Made by a program: the position numbers and the translations under genes. Under the pieces are notes generated by a model. It saw only the letters and a program-made list of their open reading frames with translations, was not told the DNA's origin and searched no databases. DNA of 64,000 nucleotides from Streptomyces sp. MP131-18 (GTDB lineage: Bacteria; Actinomycetota; Actinomycetes; Streptomycetales; Streptomycetaceae). Positions 55,735 through 64,000 of this stretch are shown here, piece by piece; position 1 is the stretch's first letter, and each line of letters opens with the position of its first letter. Location: NCBI RefSeq assembly GCF_001984575.1, contig NZ_LZNS01000001.1, positions 339,307 through 403,306 of the forward strand, given 5' to 3'.

Positions 55735-56955
55735 TCACGCGAGCGGCTCGTTCCCGGCGGCCACCGGCGTTCCGGCGCGGATCACCAGGCGCGGCCTGGC
55801 GGTGTCCCACAGAGCCGCCGGGTCGTTCAGCGGGTCGGCGTCGAGCAGCAGCAGGTCGGCGCGGGCGCCGACGGCGATCCGGCCGAGATCGTCCCGGCCG
55901 ATGAGGCGGGCGTTGACCGAGGTCGCCGAGCGGAGGGTGGCCAGCGCCCCGGACGCCTCGGTCTGGAGGCGGAGGCCGAGGAGCTGGTCGTCCTCCAGGT
56001 CGCCCATCAGGTCGCTGCCGAAGCCCACCGGCACCCCGGCGGCGTGGGCACGTTCGATGGCGACCCGCCCGGCGTCGAGGACTTCGGCGTTCTTCGCCCT
56101 GCCCGCGGCCGGCAGGCCGACCTCGTCGCCCCTGCGGTTCATCGCGTCGTAGGCCACCAGCGTCGGCACGAGGTATGCGCCCTGCTCGGCCAGCAGCGCC
56201 GCGGTGGGCTCGTCCAGCAGGTTGCCGTGCTCGACCGAGCGCACGCCGCTCGCCACGGCGTGCCGGATCGCCTCCGGTGAGTAGGCGTGCGCGGCGACGT
56301 AGGAGCCGCGGCGCGCGGCCTCCGCGGTGACCGCCGCGATCTCCTCGGCGGAGTACTGCGCCGGCCTGATCGGGTCGGTGGGCGACACCACCCCGCCGGA
56401 GGCCATGATCTTGATGGCGTGGGCACCGCGGCGGAAGCGCTCGCGCACCGCCACCCGCAGGTTCTCCACGCCGTCCACGACCTCGTTCATATGGCCGCCG
56501 TGCAGGCAGATGTCGTACTCGGCCGGCCTGGCGTCGCCGTGCCCGCCGGTCTGGCTGAGCGCGGGCCCGGTGTAGAGGTAGCGCGGCGCGTCGATCAGGC
56601 CCGTGGTCACCGCCCTGGCGAGCCCCGGGTCGCCGCCGGCCACGTCCCGCACCGTGGTGAAGCCGCGGTGCAGCGCCCGCCGCAGCCTGCGGGCGCCGGC
56701 CAGGGCGAGGTAGCTGAGCGGCCCGGCGTCGAACTCCAGGTTGTGCAGGGAGACGCCGTAGGCGTGGAAGTGCGCGTCGATCAGCCCGGGTACCACGGCG
56801 CGGCCACGGGCGTCGATGACCCGTTCCGCCCTGGTGACCGAGGGGCCGATCTCGGCGATGGCGCCGTCGTGCACGAACAGCGAGGTCTCGGACAGCTCGG
56901 CGGACCAGCCGTCGAAGACCAGGGCGTTGTCAAGGGTCAGCTCGCCTGCGGCCAT
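55735..56955 (-). CDS. Metal-dependent amidohydrolase
   Basis: The 406-aa protein is an imidazolonepropionase/prolidase-like amidohydrolase. DAHFHAYG supplies the first metal histidines, AIKIMASGG the probable bridging lysine, YVAAHAYS and SVEHGNLL further histidines, and GFGSDLMG the catalytic Asp. It hydrolyses a cyclic amide or a peptide-like bond in the cytoplasm. It lies 9 bp after the hydantoinase B gene and is the last gene of the operon, so it probably acts on the product or a precursor of the hydantoinase/oxoprolinase step. Confidence 0.88.
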   Translation of the reverse strand: MAAGELTLDNALVFDGWSAELSETSLFVHDGAIAEIGPSVTRAERVIDARGRAVVPGLIDAHFHAYGVSLHNLEFDAGPLSYLALAGARRLRRALHRGFTTVRDVAGGDPGLARAVTTGLIDAPRYLYTGPALSQTGGHGDARPAEYDICLHGGHMNEVVDGVENLRVAVRERFRRGAHAIKIMASGGVVSPTDPIRPAQYSAEEIAAVTAEAARRGSYVAAHAYSPEAIRHAVASGVRSVEHGNLLDEPTAALLAEQGAYLVPTLVAYDAMNRRGDEVGLPAAGRAKNAEVLDAGRVAIERAHAAGVPVGFGSDLMGDLEDDQLLGLRLQTEASGALATLRSATSVNARLIGRDDLGRIAVGARADLLLLDADPLNDPAALWDTARPRLVIRAGTPVAAGNEPLA

Positions 56956-56964
56956 GGCGCGGAA

Positions 56965-58680
56965 TCACCTCCCCGCGGCGCGCAGCGCCGCGGTTTCGGC
57001 GGCGACGACGGTGAAGTCGGTGGTGTCGACGGCCACGCCGTAGCGCTCGCGGGCGGCCGGCGCCGACACGAAGCCGTTGCGGACGTCCCTGGCCACGGCC
57101 GCCGGGTCGCGGGTGAACGGGTCACCGTAACCGCCGCCGCCGCCCGTCTCGTTCGCCAGCGTCTCGCCCGTTTCGAGGTGGTTGTAGCTGCCGCCCTGCA
57201 CGACCTCGCGGTCGGTGCCCGCGTTGAGCACGATCCTGTTGGGCTTCCCCTCGCCGCCGCCGTCGATGGACCACGGGTTGGTGCGGGTCTTGTAGACCAG
57301 GCAGATGCCGGTGGCGGGGGCGGTGAAGCGGTAGACGCGGCTGACGCCGACGCCGCCGCGGAAACGCCCGGGGCCTCCGGTGTCGGGGCGGTAGCCGTAG
57401 GAGTCGATGACCATGGGTGACTTGGTCTCCAACACCTCGACCGGGTTGTTGCGGCATCCCGGCTCGGACAGGTGCATGATGCCGTCCTCGCCGTCCGCGT
57501 CCCTCGTGGCCCCGAAGCCGACAGCCTCGTTGGTGGCCTCCTGCCACGCCTCACCCGTCCTGGGGTTGACGCCGAGGCCCATCATGGAGCACACGTCGCC
57601 GCCGGAGCAGGCGGGCACCAGGTCGGGCATGCCCTCGGCGAGCGCCTTCAGGATCACCTCGCCGGCCAGGAGCCCCGTCCACAGCGTGAAGGTGGGCATG
57701 GGCGGCTCGGCGTGCATCACCGAGCCCGGCTCGGTGACCACCCGGAGCGGGGCGAAGTTGCCCGCGACGACGGGGCTGTCGGGGGTGGTGAGCGCCTTGA
57801 AGATCAGGCTGGAGAGGGCTTCGGTCTGGCCGCGCGGCAGGTTGATCGGCCCGCGCACGTCGCGGGCGCTGCCCGTCCAGTCGACGACCATCTCCTCGTC
57901 GGTGACGGTCACGGTGGCCGTCAGCTTCACCAGCGTCTCGCGGTCCACGCCGTCGCTGTCGACGAAGTCGGTCGCGCTCCAGGTGCCCTTCGGCAGCTTG
58001 CCGAGACCGATCCTGGCGAGCTTCTCGCCGTGCTCGTTGATCGCCCGCATGGCGTCGAGCAGGCCGTCCCTGCCGTATTTGCGGGCGATCTCCTGGGTGC
58101 GCCGAACGCCCGTCACGCAGGCCGACACCTGTGCCTGGATGTCTCCGATGGTCCGCTCGGGCATCCGCGAGTTGAACCTGATGACGTTGAACACGTCCGT
58201 GTTCTGCTCACCTTCGCGGTACAACCTGGTGGCGGGGAAGACCAGCCCCTCCTGCGAACTGTGCGTGGAGTCCAGGACGTAGCCCGGGTCCTTCTGGTTG
58301 AGGTCGAGCACGTGGATGCGGCAGGAGGCGAAGCCGATCAGCTCGGACTCGAAGTGGATCGGCGCGAAGACCAGCGGGTCCAGGGTGTGCGCCGAGGACC
58401 AGTAGGGGTAGTTCAGCAGGTACACGTCGCCCGGACGCATCGCGTCGGCGCCGAGGAATTCGAGGGACTTCTTGATGCCGTAGTCGTTCCCCCGGGTGAA
58501 AATCGCGATCCCCGGGGCGTCGGCGACCACGTCGCCCGCCGCGTCGTGGATGCCGATGCCGTAGTCGTGGATCTCGTAGACGACGGTGTTGTAGGCGGTC
58601 CTGCACAGGTTGCGCGCGACCTCCTCCGCGGCCGACAGCAGCCCGTGGCGGATGATCTCGATGGTGATGGCGTCGGTCAT
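56965..58680 (-). CDS. Hydantoinase B/oxoprolinase family protein
   Basis: The 571-aa HyuB-type subunit begins with ITIEIIRHGLLSAAEEVARN, and contains YEIHDYGIGIHDAAGD, DVYLLNYPYWSSAHTLDPLV and the late Gly-rich GRFRGGVGVSRVY motif of the family. With HyuA it forms an ATP-dependent enzyme that opens hydantoins or 5-oxoproline, or carboxylates ketones, depending on subgroup. ATG 58680 overlaps the hyuA stop (ATGA). Confidence 0.92.
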   Translation of the reverse strand: MTDAITIEIIRHGLLSAAEEVARNLCRTAYNTVVYEIHDYGIGIHDAAGDVVADAPGIAIFTRGNDYGIKKSLEFLGADAMRPGDVYLLNYPYWSSAHTLDPLVFAPIHFESELIGFASCRIHVLDLNQKDPGYVLDSTHSSQEGLVFPATRLYREGEQNTDVFNVIRFNSRMPERTIGDIQAQVSACVTGVRRTQEIARKYGRDGLLDAMRAINEHGEKLARIGLGKLPKGTWSATDFVDSDGVDRETLVKLTATVTVTDEEMVVDWTGSARDVRGPINLPRGQTEALSSLIFKALTTPDSPVVAGNFAPLRVVTEPGSVMHAEPPMPTFTLWTGLLAGEVILKALAEGMPDLVPACSGGDVCSMMGLGVNPRTGEAWQEATNEAVGFGATRDADGEDGIMHLSEPGCRNNPVEVLETKSPMVIDSYGYRPDTGGPGRFRGGVGVSRVYRFTAPATGICLVYKTRTNPWSIDGGGEGKPNRIVLNAGTDREVVQGGSYNHLETGETLANETGGGGGYGDPFTRDPAAVARDVRNGFVSAPAARERYGVAVDTTDFTVVAAETAALRAAGR

Positions 58681-60791
58681 CGGCTCTCGCCCTTCCCCTT
58701 GCTCTCCTGCTCGCTGCCCTGCTCGTTCTTCCGCTCGTCGCCCGCCGGGTCCCCGGCCTCCCGGCCGATGGCGATGACCAGCTCCCCGTACCGGCCCACC
58801 GTCAGCCGGTCGCCGCGGTGTAGCACGGTGGTCGCGGTGTGTTCGGTGATGATCGCGGGGCCCTCGATGGCGTCGCCGCTGAGCAGCTCCTCGCGCACGT
58901 GCACCGCGTACGCGGCCGCCGCGCCGTCGGGCGCGTGCACCTGGCGCGTCCCGCGCGGGGCCGGCGCGCCGCTCTCGCGGGGGGCCAGGGTGGGCAGCCC
59001 CGGCTTGTCGACCACGCCGACCGCCCGCAGCCGCAGCGCGGTGATCTCCAGCGGGTCCGCCATCACGTGCCCGTACTGCCGTTCGTGCAGGGTGGCGAAG
59101 ACCTCCTCGATAACGGCCGCGGGGTCCGCGGCGTCCTCGGGGAGCGCCACGCTGACCGAGTGCTCCTGCCCGGTGTAGCGCACGTCCACGGTGCGGGCCA
59201 GCTCCCGCCGCCCGGGGTCGAAGCCCTCTTCGGCCAGGACGGCGTCGGCCTCGGCCGCCATGCTGGCGTAGGCCGCGTCCACGGTGGCCCGGTCCACGTC
59301 GGCGAGCGCGGTGACGGAGGTTCTGGCGAAGTCGTGCTGCACATCGGCCATGAGCATGCCGAGCGCGGAGAACGCGCCCTGGCCCGGCGGGATGATCACC
59401 GAAGGGATGCCGAGCTGGCGGGCGACGTCCACCGCGACCAGGCCGCCCGCGCCGCCGAAGGACAGCAGCGAGAAGTCCTTCGGATCGTGGCCGAGCTCGA
59501 CGGTGATGGCCCGCACGGCACCGGTGATCTTGGTGTTGGAGATCTGGAGGATGCCGCGGGCCAGCTCGGTCGTGCCGAGGCCGAGGTCCTTGGCGATGGC
59601 CCCGAGCGCGGCCAGGGCGCCCTCGGAGTCCAGGGTGAGGGTGCCGCCCAGCGGGGTGTCCGTACCGAGGTAGCCGACCGCGAGCGCGGCGTCGGTGAAC
59701 GTCGGCTGCGTTCCGCCGCGGCCGTAGGCGACGGGTCCAGGCACCGCGCCCGCGCTCTGCGGGCCGACCTGGAGGGCGCCGGCGTCGTCCAGGTACGCCA
59801 GCGAACCGCCGCCCGAGCCGATGGTGTGGATGTAGAGCGAGGGCGTGTTGATCGGCAGCCCCTCGAACTCGGTGCCGTGCTGGAGTACGGGCTGCGAGTC
59901 GAGCACCAGGGAGGCGTCCAGGCTGGTGCCGCCCATGTCGATGGTGATCAGGTTGGGCCTGCCCGTCAGCCTGGCGAACGCCGCCGCCCCCACCACGCCG
60001 CCCGCGGGGCCCGAGAGGATCAGGTTGACCGGCTGCTCCCTGGCCGCCGTGCCGGTCATGCCGCCGCCCCCCGAGCGGGAGATCAGGAAGCGCCCGGCGA
60101 AGCCGCGGTCGGCCAGCTCGGTTTCGAGGCGGTGGAGGTAGCTGCGCACGACGGGCTTGATGTAGGCGTCGAGGACGGCGGTGGAGGTCCGCTCGTACTC
60201 CCGGTACTCCCGCGAGAGCTCGTGGGAAATCGTCACCTCGATGCCAGGGCTGCTCTCCAGCAGGATGTCGCGCATCCGCGCCTCGTGCGCGGGGTTGGCA
60301 TAGGAGTGCAGGAACGCGATGGCGACCGCCTCGTACCCGCGGTGGGCGATCTCCCGCGCGACCCGGCGCGCGTCGTCCTCGTCCAGCGGGGCGCCCACGG
60401 TGCCGTCGAAGTAGGAGCGCTCGGTGACCTCGAAGGTGTCGTAGCGCTCGAGCAGCGGGGCCTGCTTGCGGTGGCGGATGTCGTACATGGCGCGCCGGTC
60501 GGTGCGGCCGAGCAGGTACACGTCGCGGAAGCCGCGGGTGGAGATGACCGCGACCCTGGCGCCCGACCTGGTCAGCAGCGAGTTCAGGCCCAGCGTGGTG
60601 CCGTGGTTGAACATGGCCACGTCCGGCATGTCGACCGCGATCTGGTCGAACGCGTTCAGCACGCCCTCGGTCGGGGAGGCGGGCGTCGTGGGGACCTTGT
60701 CGAAGCGGAGTTCACCCGTTCGGGGATCGAGCTTTACGACGTCCGTGAACGTTCCTCCGACGTCGATCGCGACGCGGATGTCCTGCGGCAT
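58677..60791 (-). CDS. Hydantoinase A/oxoprolinase family protein
   Basis: The 704-aa HyuA-type subunit has the N-terminal nucleotide-binding motif VAIDVGGTFTDVVKLD, the conserved NHGTTLGLNSLLTRSG and FLISRSGGGGMTG segments, IDMGGTSLD and SFGGAGGLVAVDVARQLG, all typical of the actin-like ATPase subunit. A charged, low-complexity tail (about 685-704) ends the protein. It works with the B subunit encoded directly downstream. It lies 66 bp after the permease gene, so uptake and hydrolysis are probably co-transcribed. Confidence 0.92.
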   Translation of the reverse strand: MPQDIRVAIDVGGTFTDVVKLDPRTGELRFDKVPTTPASPTEGVLNAFDQIAVDMPDVAMFNHGTTLGLNSLLTRSGARVAVISTRGFRDVYLLGRTDRRAMYDIRHRKQAPLLERYDTFEVTERSYFDGTVGAPLDEDDARRVAREIAHRGYEAVAIAFLHSYANPAHEARMRDILLESSPGIEVTISHELSREYREYERTSTAVLDAYIKPVVRSYLHRLETELADRGFAGRFLISRSGGGGMTGTAAREQPVNLILSGPAGGVVGAAAFARLTGRPNLITIDMGGTSLDASLVLDSQPVLQHGTEFEGLPINTPSLYIHTIGSGGGSLAYLDDAGALQVGPQSAGAVPGPVAYGRGGTQPTFTDAALAVGYLGTDTPLGGTLTLDSEGALAALGAIAKDLGLGTTELARGILQISNTKITGAVRAITVELGHDPKDFSLLSFGGAGGLVAVDVARQLGIPSVIIPPGQGAFSALGMLMADVQHDFARTSVTALADVDRATVDAAYASMAAEADAVLAEEGFDPGRRELARTVDVRYTGQEHSVSVALPEDAADPAAVIEEVFATLHERQYGHVMADPLEITALRLRAVGVVDKPGLPTLAPRESGAPAPRGTRQVHAPDGAAAAYAVHVREELLSGDAIEGPAIITEHTATTVLHRGDRLTVGRYGELVIAIGREAGDPAGDERKNEQGSEQESKGKGESR

Positions 60792-60857
60792 GCGGGCGCA
60801 CCTTTCCTGCGTTGTGCTTGTGGTTCTTCCGGAGAGCTGGGCGGGAAGGGGGCGGCG

Positions 60858-61829
60858 CTAACGGGAGCGCCTGCCCACGGCGGCCAGGGCGACCGCGGCG
60901 AGGATGATCAGTCCGGTGACCAGGTCCTTGAGCTGGGGGTTGAAGTTCATGATGTCGAATCCGTTGCCGACCAGCGCGATGAGGAACACGCCGGCCACCG
61001 AGCGCCACACCGCACCCACGCCGCCGTGGATGCTGGTGCCGCCCAGGATGATCGCCGCGATCGCCTGCAACTCCATGCCGGCACCCGCCTGCGGCTGACC
61101 GGAGGAGATGCGGGAGACCGCGATCGCCGCGGCGATGCCCGCGGCGAGTCCGCTGAGCACGAAGACGAGCACCTTGACGCGGTCCACTTTGATGCCGGAC
61201 AGCTCGGCGGCCTCCGCATTGCCGCCCGTGGCGAAGACGTGCCGGCCGAAGACCGTTCCCGACAGCAGGAACCACAGCGCGGCGACCACGGCGGCCAGCA
61301 CCCACACCGGGATGAACACGTCGAGGAAGCTGCCGCGTCCGAAGTCGGCGAAGCCATCGACGTCGACGGTGATCAGCGCGCCGCCGGTGATCAGCACCGC
61401 GAGCGCGGAGTAGACCATCGAGGAGGCCAGGGTGGCCAGGAAGGAGTGGATGCGCAGGGAGGCGACGACCAGGCCGTTGAGCGCCCCGAGCGCCATCCCG
61501 ATCACCGGCGCGGCGGCCAGCGCCAGCAGCGGATTGCCCGTCTCCACGGCGAGCCAGGCGGCGGAGACGCTGGCCACCGCGAAGATGCTGGCCGTGGACA
61601 GGTCGAAGTTGCCCGAGACGATGACGAACGTGCCGGCCGCCGCGATGATCGCCAGCGGGGCGTTCTGGTTGAGGATGTTGAGGATGTTGTCCGACGTGAA
61701 GAACGCGGGGCTGGCGATGGACAGCCACACGATGACAGCCGCCAGCAGGATCAGCACGGCGTGATCCTTGGCCAGCAGCAGTGGTCGCACGGGTGCCTTG
61801 CGCTGCGTCTCTGCGGTGGTGGCGGTCAC
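60858..61829 (-). CDS. Ribose-type ABC transporter permease (RbsC-like)
   Basis: This 323-aa membrane protein of the BPD_transp_2 family has 8-10 hydrophobic segments and the motifs VSGNFDLSTASIFAVAS, ALNGLVVASLRIHSFLATLA and AAIILGGTSIHGGVGAVW of the monosaccharide/ribose permease group. It forms the channel for the ATPase and binding protein encoded upstream. GTG 61829 overlaps the ATPase stop (GTGA). Confidence 0.92.
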   Translation of the reverse strand: MTATTAETQRKAPVRPLLLAKDHAVLILLAAVIVWLSIASPAFFTSDNILNILNQNAPLAIIAAAGTFVIVSGNFDLSTASIFAVASVSAAWLAVETGNPLLALAAAPVIGMALGALNGLVVASLRIHSFLATLASSMVYSALAVLITGGALITVDVDGFADFGRGSFLDVFIPVWVLAAVVAALWFLLSGTVFGRHVFATGGNAEAAELSGIKVDRVKVLVFVLSGLAAGIAAAIAVSRISSGQPQAGAGMELQAIAAIILGGTSIHGGVGAVWRSVAGVFLIALVGNGFDIMNFNPQLKDLVTGLIILAAVALAAVGRRSR

Positions 61830-63373
61830 GGTGCTGCTTTCTGATCGGTGTCGAACAGGACGGTGAGGATGCGGTCGATGGTGGTCTCCGCGGGCACGAC
61901 CTCGTCGATCGTGCGGCCCTCGCGCACCAGGTAGGCGCGGTGGCTCAGGGACATGACCTCCTCGTGTTCCGAGGAGATGAGCAGGACGCCGATGCCCTGC
62001 GCGGCGAGCGCGGTGATCAGCTCGTAGATGGCGTACTTCGCTCCGACGTCGACGCCGCGGGTGGGCTCGTCCAGGATGACGAACTGGGGATCGCCGAGGA
62101 GCGACTTGCCGATCAGGGCCTTCTGCTGGTTTCCGCCGGAGAATCCGCGGGTCTCCAGCTCGATCCTGGCGGGGCGCAGCTGGAGCCTGGCGGCCAGCTC
62201 GCCGACCGCGGCGCGTTCCCTGCGGCGGCTGATCACGCCCGCGGTGGCAAACCTGCGGGAGTGGGTGAGGGAGATGTTCTCCCGGATGGAGCGCATGAGT
62301 ACCAGGCCCTGCCCGTGCCTGTCCTCGGGGACCATGGCCAGGCCCGCCGCGATCGACCGCCACGGCCGTGGCCTGGCGTGCGGCTTGCCGCACAGCGTCA
62401 CGCTGCCCGCGGTGAGCCGGTCCGCCCCGTACAGGGCGCGGGCGATCTCCGAACGCCCGCTGCCGACGAGACCGATCAGGCCGACGATCTCACCGGGGCG
62501 CACGGTCAGGGAGGCGTCCACCACGCCCTCGGCGGTGGCCAGGCCCTCGGCTTCGAGCACCGGGGGCGTCCCGGGGGGAACGGGGGCGGCCCGCTCGGGG
62601 AAGGTGACCGCGAGGGCGCGGCCGAGCATGCCCTCGATCAGGCTCGTCTTGGTCTCCTCGGCCGCGGGCCCGGTCCGCACGAGGCGGCCGTCCCGCATGA
62701 TCGTGACCCGGTCGGCGATCTCGAGGACCGCGTCGAGGAAGTGGGAGACGTAGACGACGGTCCTGCCCTGGGCCCGCAGGGTGCGGATCAGCTCGTGCAG
62801 CTTCTCCGTCTCGTGGGCGGTGAGGGAGGAGGTGGGCTCGTCCATCACGATGACCTTGGCGTCCCTGGCCAGGGACCGCATGATCTCGACCTTCTGCTGA
62901 TCGGCGATGCCCAGGTCGCGGACCTTGCGGTGCGGCGGCAGACCGAATCGCGCCATCGCGTCGATCCGTTCGAACTCGGTCGTCGTACCCGGCCGCAGCA
63001 CGCCCGCCCTGGAGTGCTCGCGGCCCAGGAAGACGTTCTGCACCACGGTCAGCTCGGGGACCAGGGCGAGCTCCTGGGCGATCATGGCGATGCCGTGGCG
63101 GCCGGCTCTTGCCGGGTCCCAGCGGCCGATCCCGGTGCCGCCCACCTCCAGCTCGCCCTCGTCCCGCTGGTAGACCCCGGCGATCAGCTTGCCCAGGCTG
63201 GACTTGCCCGCGCCGTTCTCCCCGACCAGCGCGTGCACCTCGCCGGGCAGCAGGTCCAGGCTCACCCCGTTCACGGCGTGGGTGCCGCCGAACCACTTGG
63301 AGAGGCCGCGGGCGGTGACCACGGGGGCCCGCTCGGTGTCCGGCGCCTCGGCTGTTCCTGCTCGTTCCGTCAT
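61826..63373 (-). CDS. Ribose-type ABC transporter ATP-binding protein (RbsA/MglA-like)
   Basis: This 515-aa double ATPase has a complete N-terminal nucleotide site (Walker A GENGAGKSS, Walker B VIVMDEPTSSLT) and a C-terminal half with the signature FSGGNQQKALIGKSL and FVILDEPTRGVDVGAK but a degenerate Walker A (GLVGSGRSE), as in other RbsA/MglA proteins. ATG 63373 overlaps the binding-protein stop (ATGA). It energises import through the permease downstream. Confidence 0.93.
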   Translation of the reverse strand: MTERAGTAEAPDTERAPVVTARGLSKWFGGTHAVNGVSLDLLPGEVHALVGENGAGKSSLGKLIAGVYQRDEGELEVGGTGIGRWDPARAGRHGIAMIAQELALVPELTVVQNVFLGREHSRAGVLRPGTTTEFERIDAMARFGLPPHRKVRDLGIADQQKVEIMRSLARDAKVIVMDEPTSSLTAHETEKLHELIRTLRAQGRTVVYVSHFLDAVLEIADRVTIMRDGRLVRTGPAAEETKTSLIEGMLGRALAVTFPERAAPVPPGTPPVLEAEGLATAEGVVDASLTVRPGEIVGLIGLVGSGRSEIARALYGADRLTAGSVTLCGKPHARPRPWRSIAAGLAMVPEDRHGQGLVLMRSIRENISLTHSRRFATAGVISRRRERAAVGELAARLQLRPARIELETRGFSGGNQQKALIGKSLLGDPQFVILDEPTRGVDVGAKYAIYELITALAAQGIGVLLISSEHEEVMSLSHRAYLVREGRTIDEVVPAETTIDRILTVLFDTDQKAAP

Positions 63374-64000
63374 CAGCCGTTCCACTCCCCGGTGAAGTCC
63401 TCGGCCGCCGGCTCGGACAGCGTCTCCCGGGTGGCGTAGGGCTCCACGCCATCGGGACCGACGGTGTCGGCGTTCACGACGGTCTCGACCGGCTTGTCCG
63501 TCATGGCGTTCGCGAGCTGCTCCATGGCGGCGGCGCCCATGCTGACGGGAAAGTTGAGGTAATTGGCCTTCCAGCGTCCCTCGCGGACCGCCTCGATCGC
63601 CTCGGTGGTGCCGCCTCCGCCGGTGAGGTACACACTGTCCGGCGCGATGCCGGCGTTCTCCAGCGCCAGCTCGGCGCCCAGGGTCATCTGGTCGGCGCTG
63701 CTGAGGATGGCGTCGACGTCGCGGTTGGACTGGAGGGTGTTGGACACCGCGCTCAGGGACTGGTAGCGGTCGTAGTTGCCCTCGACGGTGCTGACCACCT
63801 CGATGTTCCCGTGCTCGCCGAGCACCCCCTGATAGGCGTCGCGGCGGGCGATGTCGAGCGGGGAGGAGAGGCTGCCCACCAGCAAGGAGACCTTGCAGGG
63901 GTCGAGCTCGGCGCAGTAGTCCACCACGTCCTCCGCCTGCCGTGCCGCCGCGTCGCTCGGTGGCACGGCCACGGTGGAGGCGACGCCCTCGACCTGCGGT
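63373..64000 (-). CDS. Periplasmic-binding-protein type 1 (ribose-type), N-terminus outside window
   Basis: The open frame runs off the right edge; about 209 residues of the C-terminal part are present. Motifs are SRRDAYQGVL-like ARRDAYQGVLGEHGN, QSNRDVDAILSSADQMTLGA and GWKANYLNFP-like RWKANYLNFPVSMGA, matching RbsB-type binding proteins (Peripla_BP_4 fold). It is the first known gene of the transporter/hydantoinase operon and defines import specificity, which may be a small heterocycle or sugar-like molecule given the enzymes downstream. Confidence 0.88.
   Translation of the reverse strand, partial: PQVEGVASTVAVPPSDAAARQAEDVVDYCAELDPCKVSLLVGSLSSPLDIARRDAYQGVLGEHGNIEVVSTVEGNYDRYQSLSAVSNTLQSNRDVDAILSSADQMTLGAELALENAGIAPDSVYLTGGGGTTEAIEAVREGRWKANYLNFPVSMGAAAMEQLANAMTDKPVETVVNADTVGPDGVEPYATRETLSEPAAEDFTGEWNG

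Noticed and set aside
58839-61844. A 1001-codon open frame antisense to hyuA and the permease gene
   Set aside because: Low-complexity translation with no recognisable motif, fully overlapping two well-supported genes.
61826-63373. Damaged second Walker A in the double ATPase
   Set aside because: A degenerate C-terminal Walker A (GLVGSGRSE) is characteristic of RbsA/MglA-type proteins.

Overview
The window looks like chromosomal DNA of a Streptomyces-type actinobacterium. GC is very high throughout, GTG starts are common, and many genes overlap by 4 bp (GTGA or ATGA). Secreted proteins mostly carry twin-arginine signals, and promoters fit TTGACG-N17-TANNNT. I see no rRNA, tRNA, CRISPR array, prophage or intact insertion sequence.

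Positions 1-52031 form one large pectin and plant-glycan utilisation region. From the left: a GH2 beta-galactosidase-type enzyme (partial) diverges from a GH127/GH146-type beta-L-arabinofuranosidase. Next come a GH78 alpha-L-rhamnosidase and a DeoR regulator, divergent from an operon with a distant GH127 relative, two GH28 proteins and an acyltransferase/alpha-helical fusion. An uncharacterised 685-aa protein diverges from an orphan family-1 sugar-binding protein. A nine-gene operon (29539 down to 18485) encodes an aldolase of the N-acetylneuraminate lyase/DHDPS superfamily, a complete Opp/Dpp-type ABC importer, a sialidase-like beta-propeller protein and two tandem DUF5060-type glycosidases. 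Divergent from it are a GntR/FCD regulator and a canonical GH127. Then follow a PL1 pectate lyase, a GH95 enzyme, a cytoplasmic solute-binding-protein-like protein, a short CaiB/BaiF protein, a secreted beta-helix protein, an RraA-family protein, a second uncharacterised large protein, an unusual HTH-GntR fusion regulator, a third GH28, a secreted esterase, a CE8 pectin methylesterase, and a fusion of a Gfo/Idh/MocA oxidoreductase with a CE12-like rhamnogalacturonan acetylesterase.

Regulation is unusually readable. The GntR protein probably controls a regulon through TGGCAT-N5-TGGYATRCCA sites placed directly downstream of promoter -10 boxes at the orphan binding protein, the nine-gene operon and the oxidoreductase/esterase fusion, with a core-only site before gntR itself. 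The DeoR protein has two near-identical TGTTCRYTCGAACA sites, one just downstream of each of two divergent promoters. The enzyme set (GH95, GH127, GH78, GH2, GH28, PL1, DUF4038-like, beta-helix, methyl- and acetylesterases, ulosonate-type aldolase) resembles in composition the machinery that Bacteroides uses on rhamnogalacturonan II. A pectin side-chain substrate is my inference, not proven.

Positions 52060-64000 are different. An alpha/beta-hydrolase and an AraC-type regulator are divergent, followed by a COG3044-type P-loop ATPase. A leftward operon then encodes a ribose-type ABC importer (binding protein partial at the window end, double ATPase, permease), hydantoinase/oxoprolinase subunits A and B, and a metal-dependent amidohydrolase. 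This looks like an uptake and hydrolysis route for a cyclic amide-type compound.
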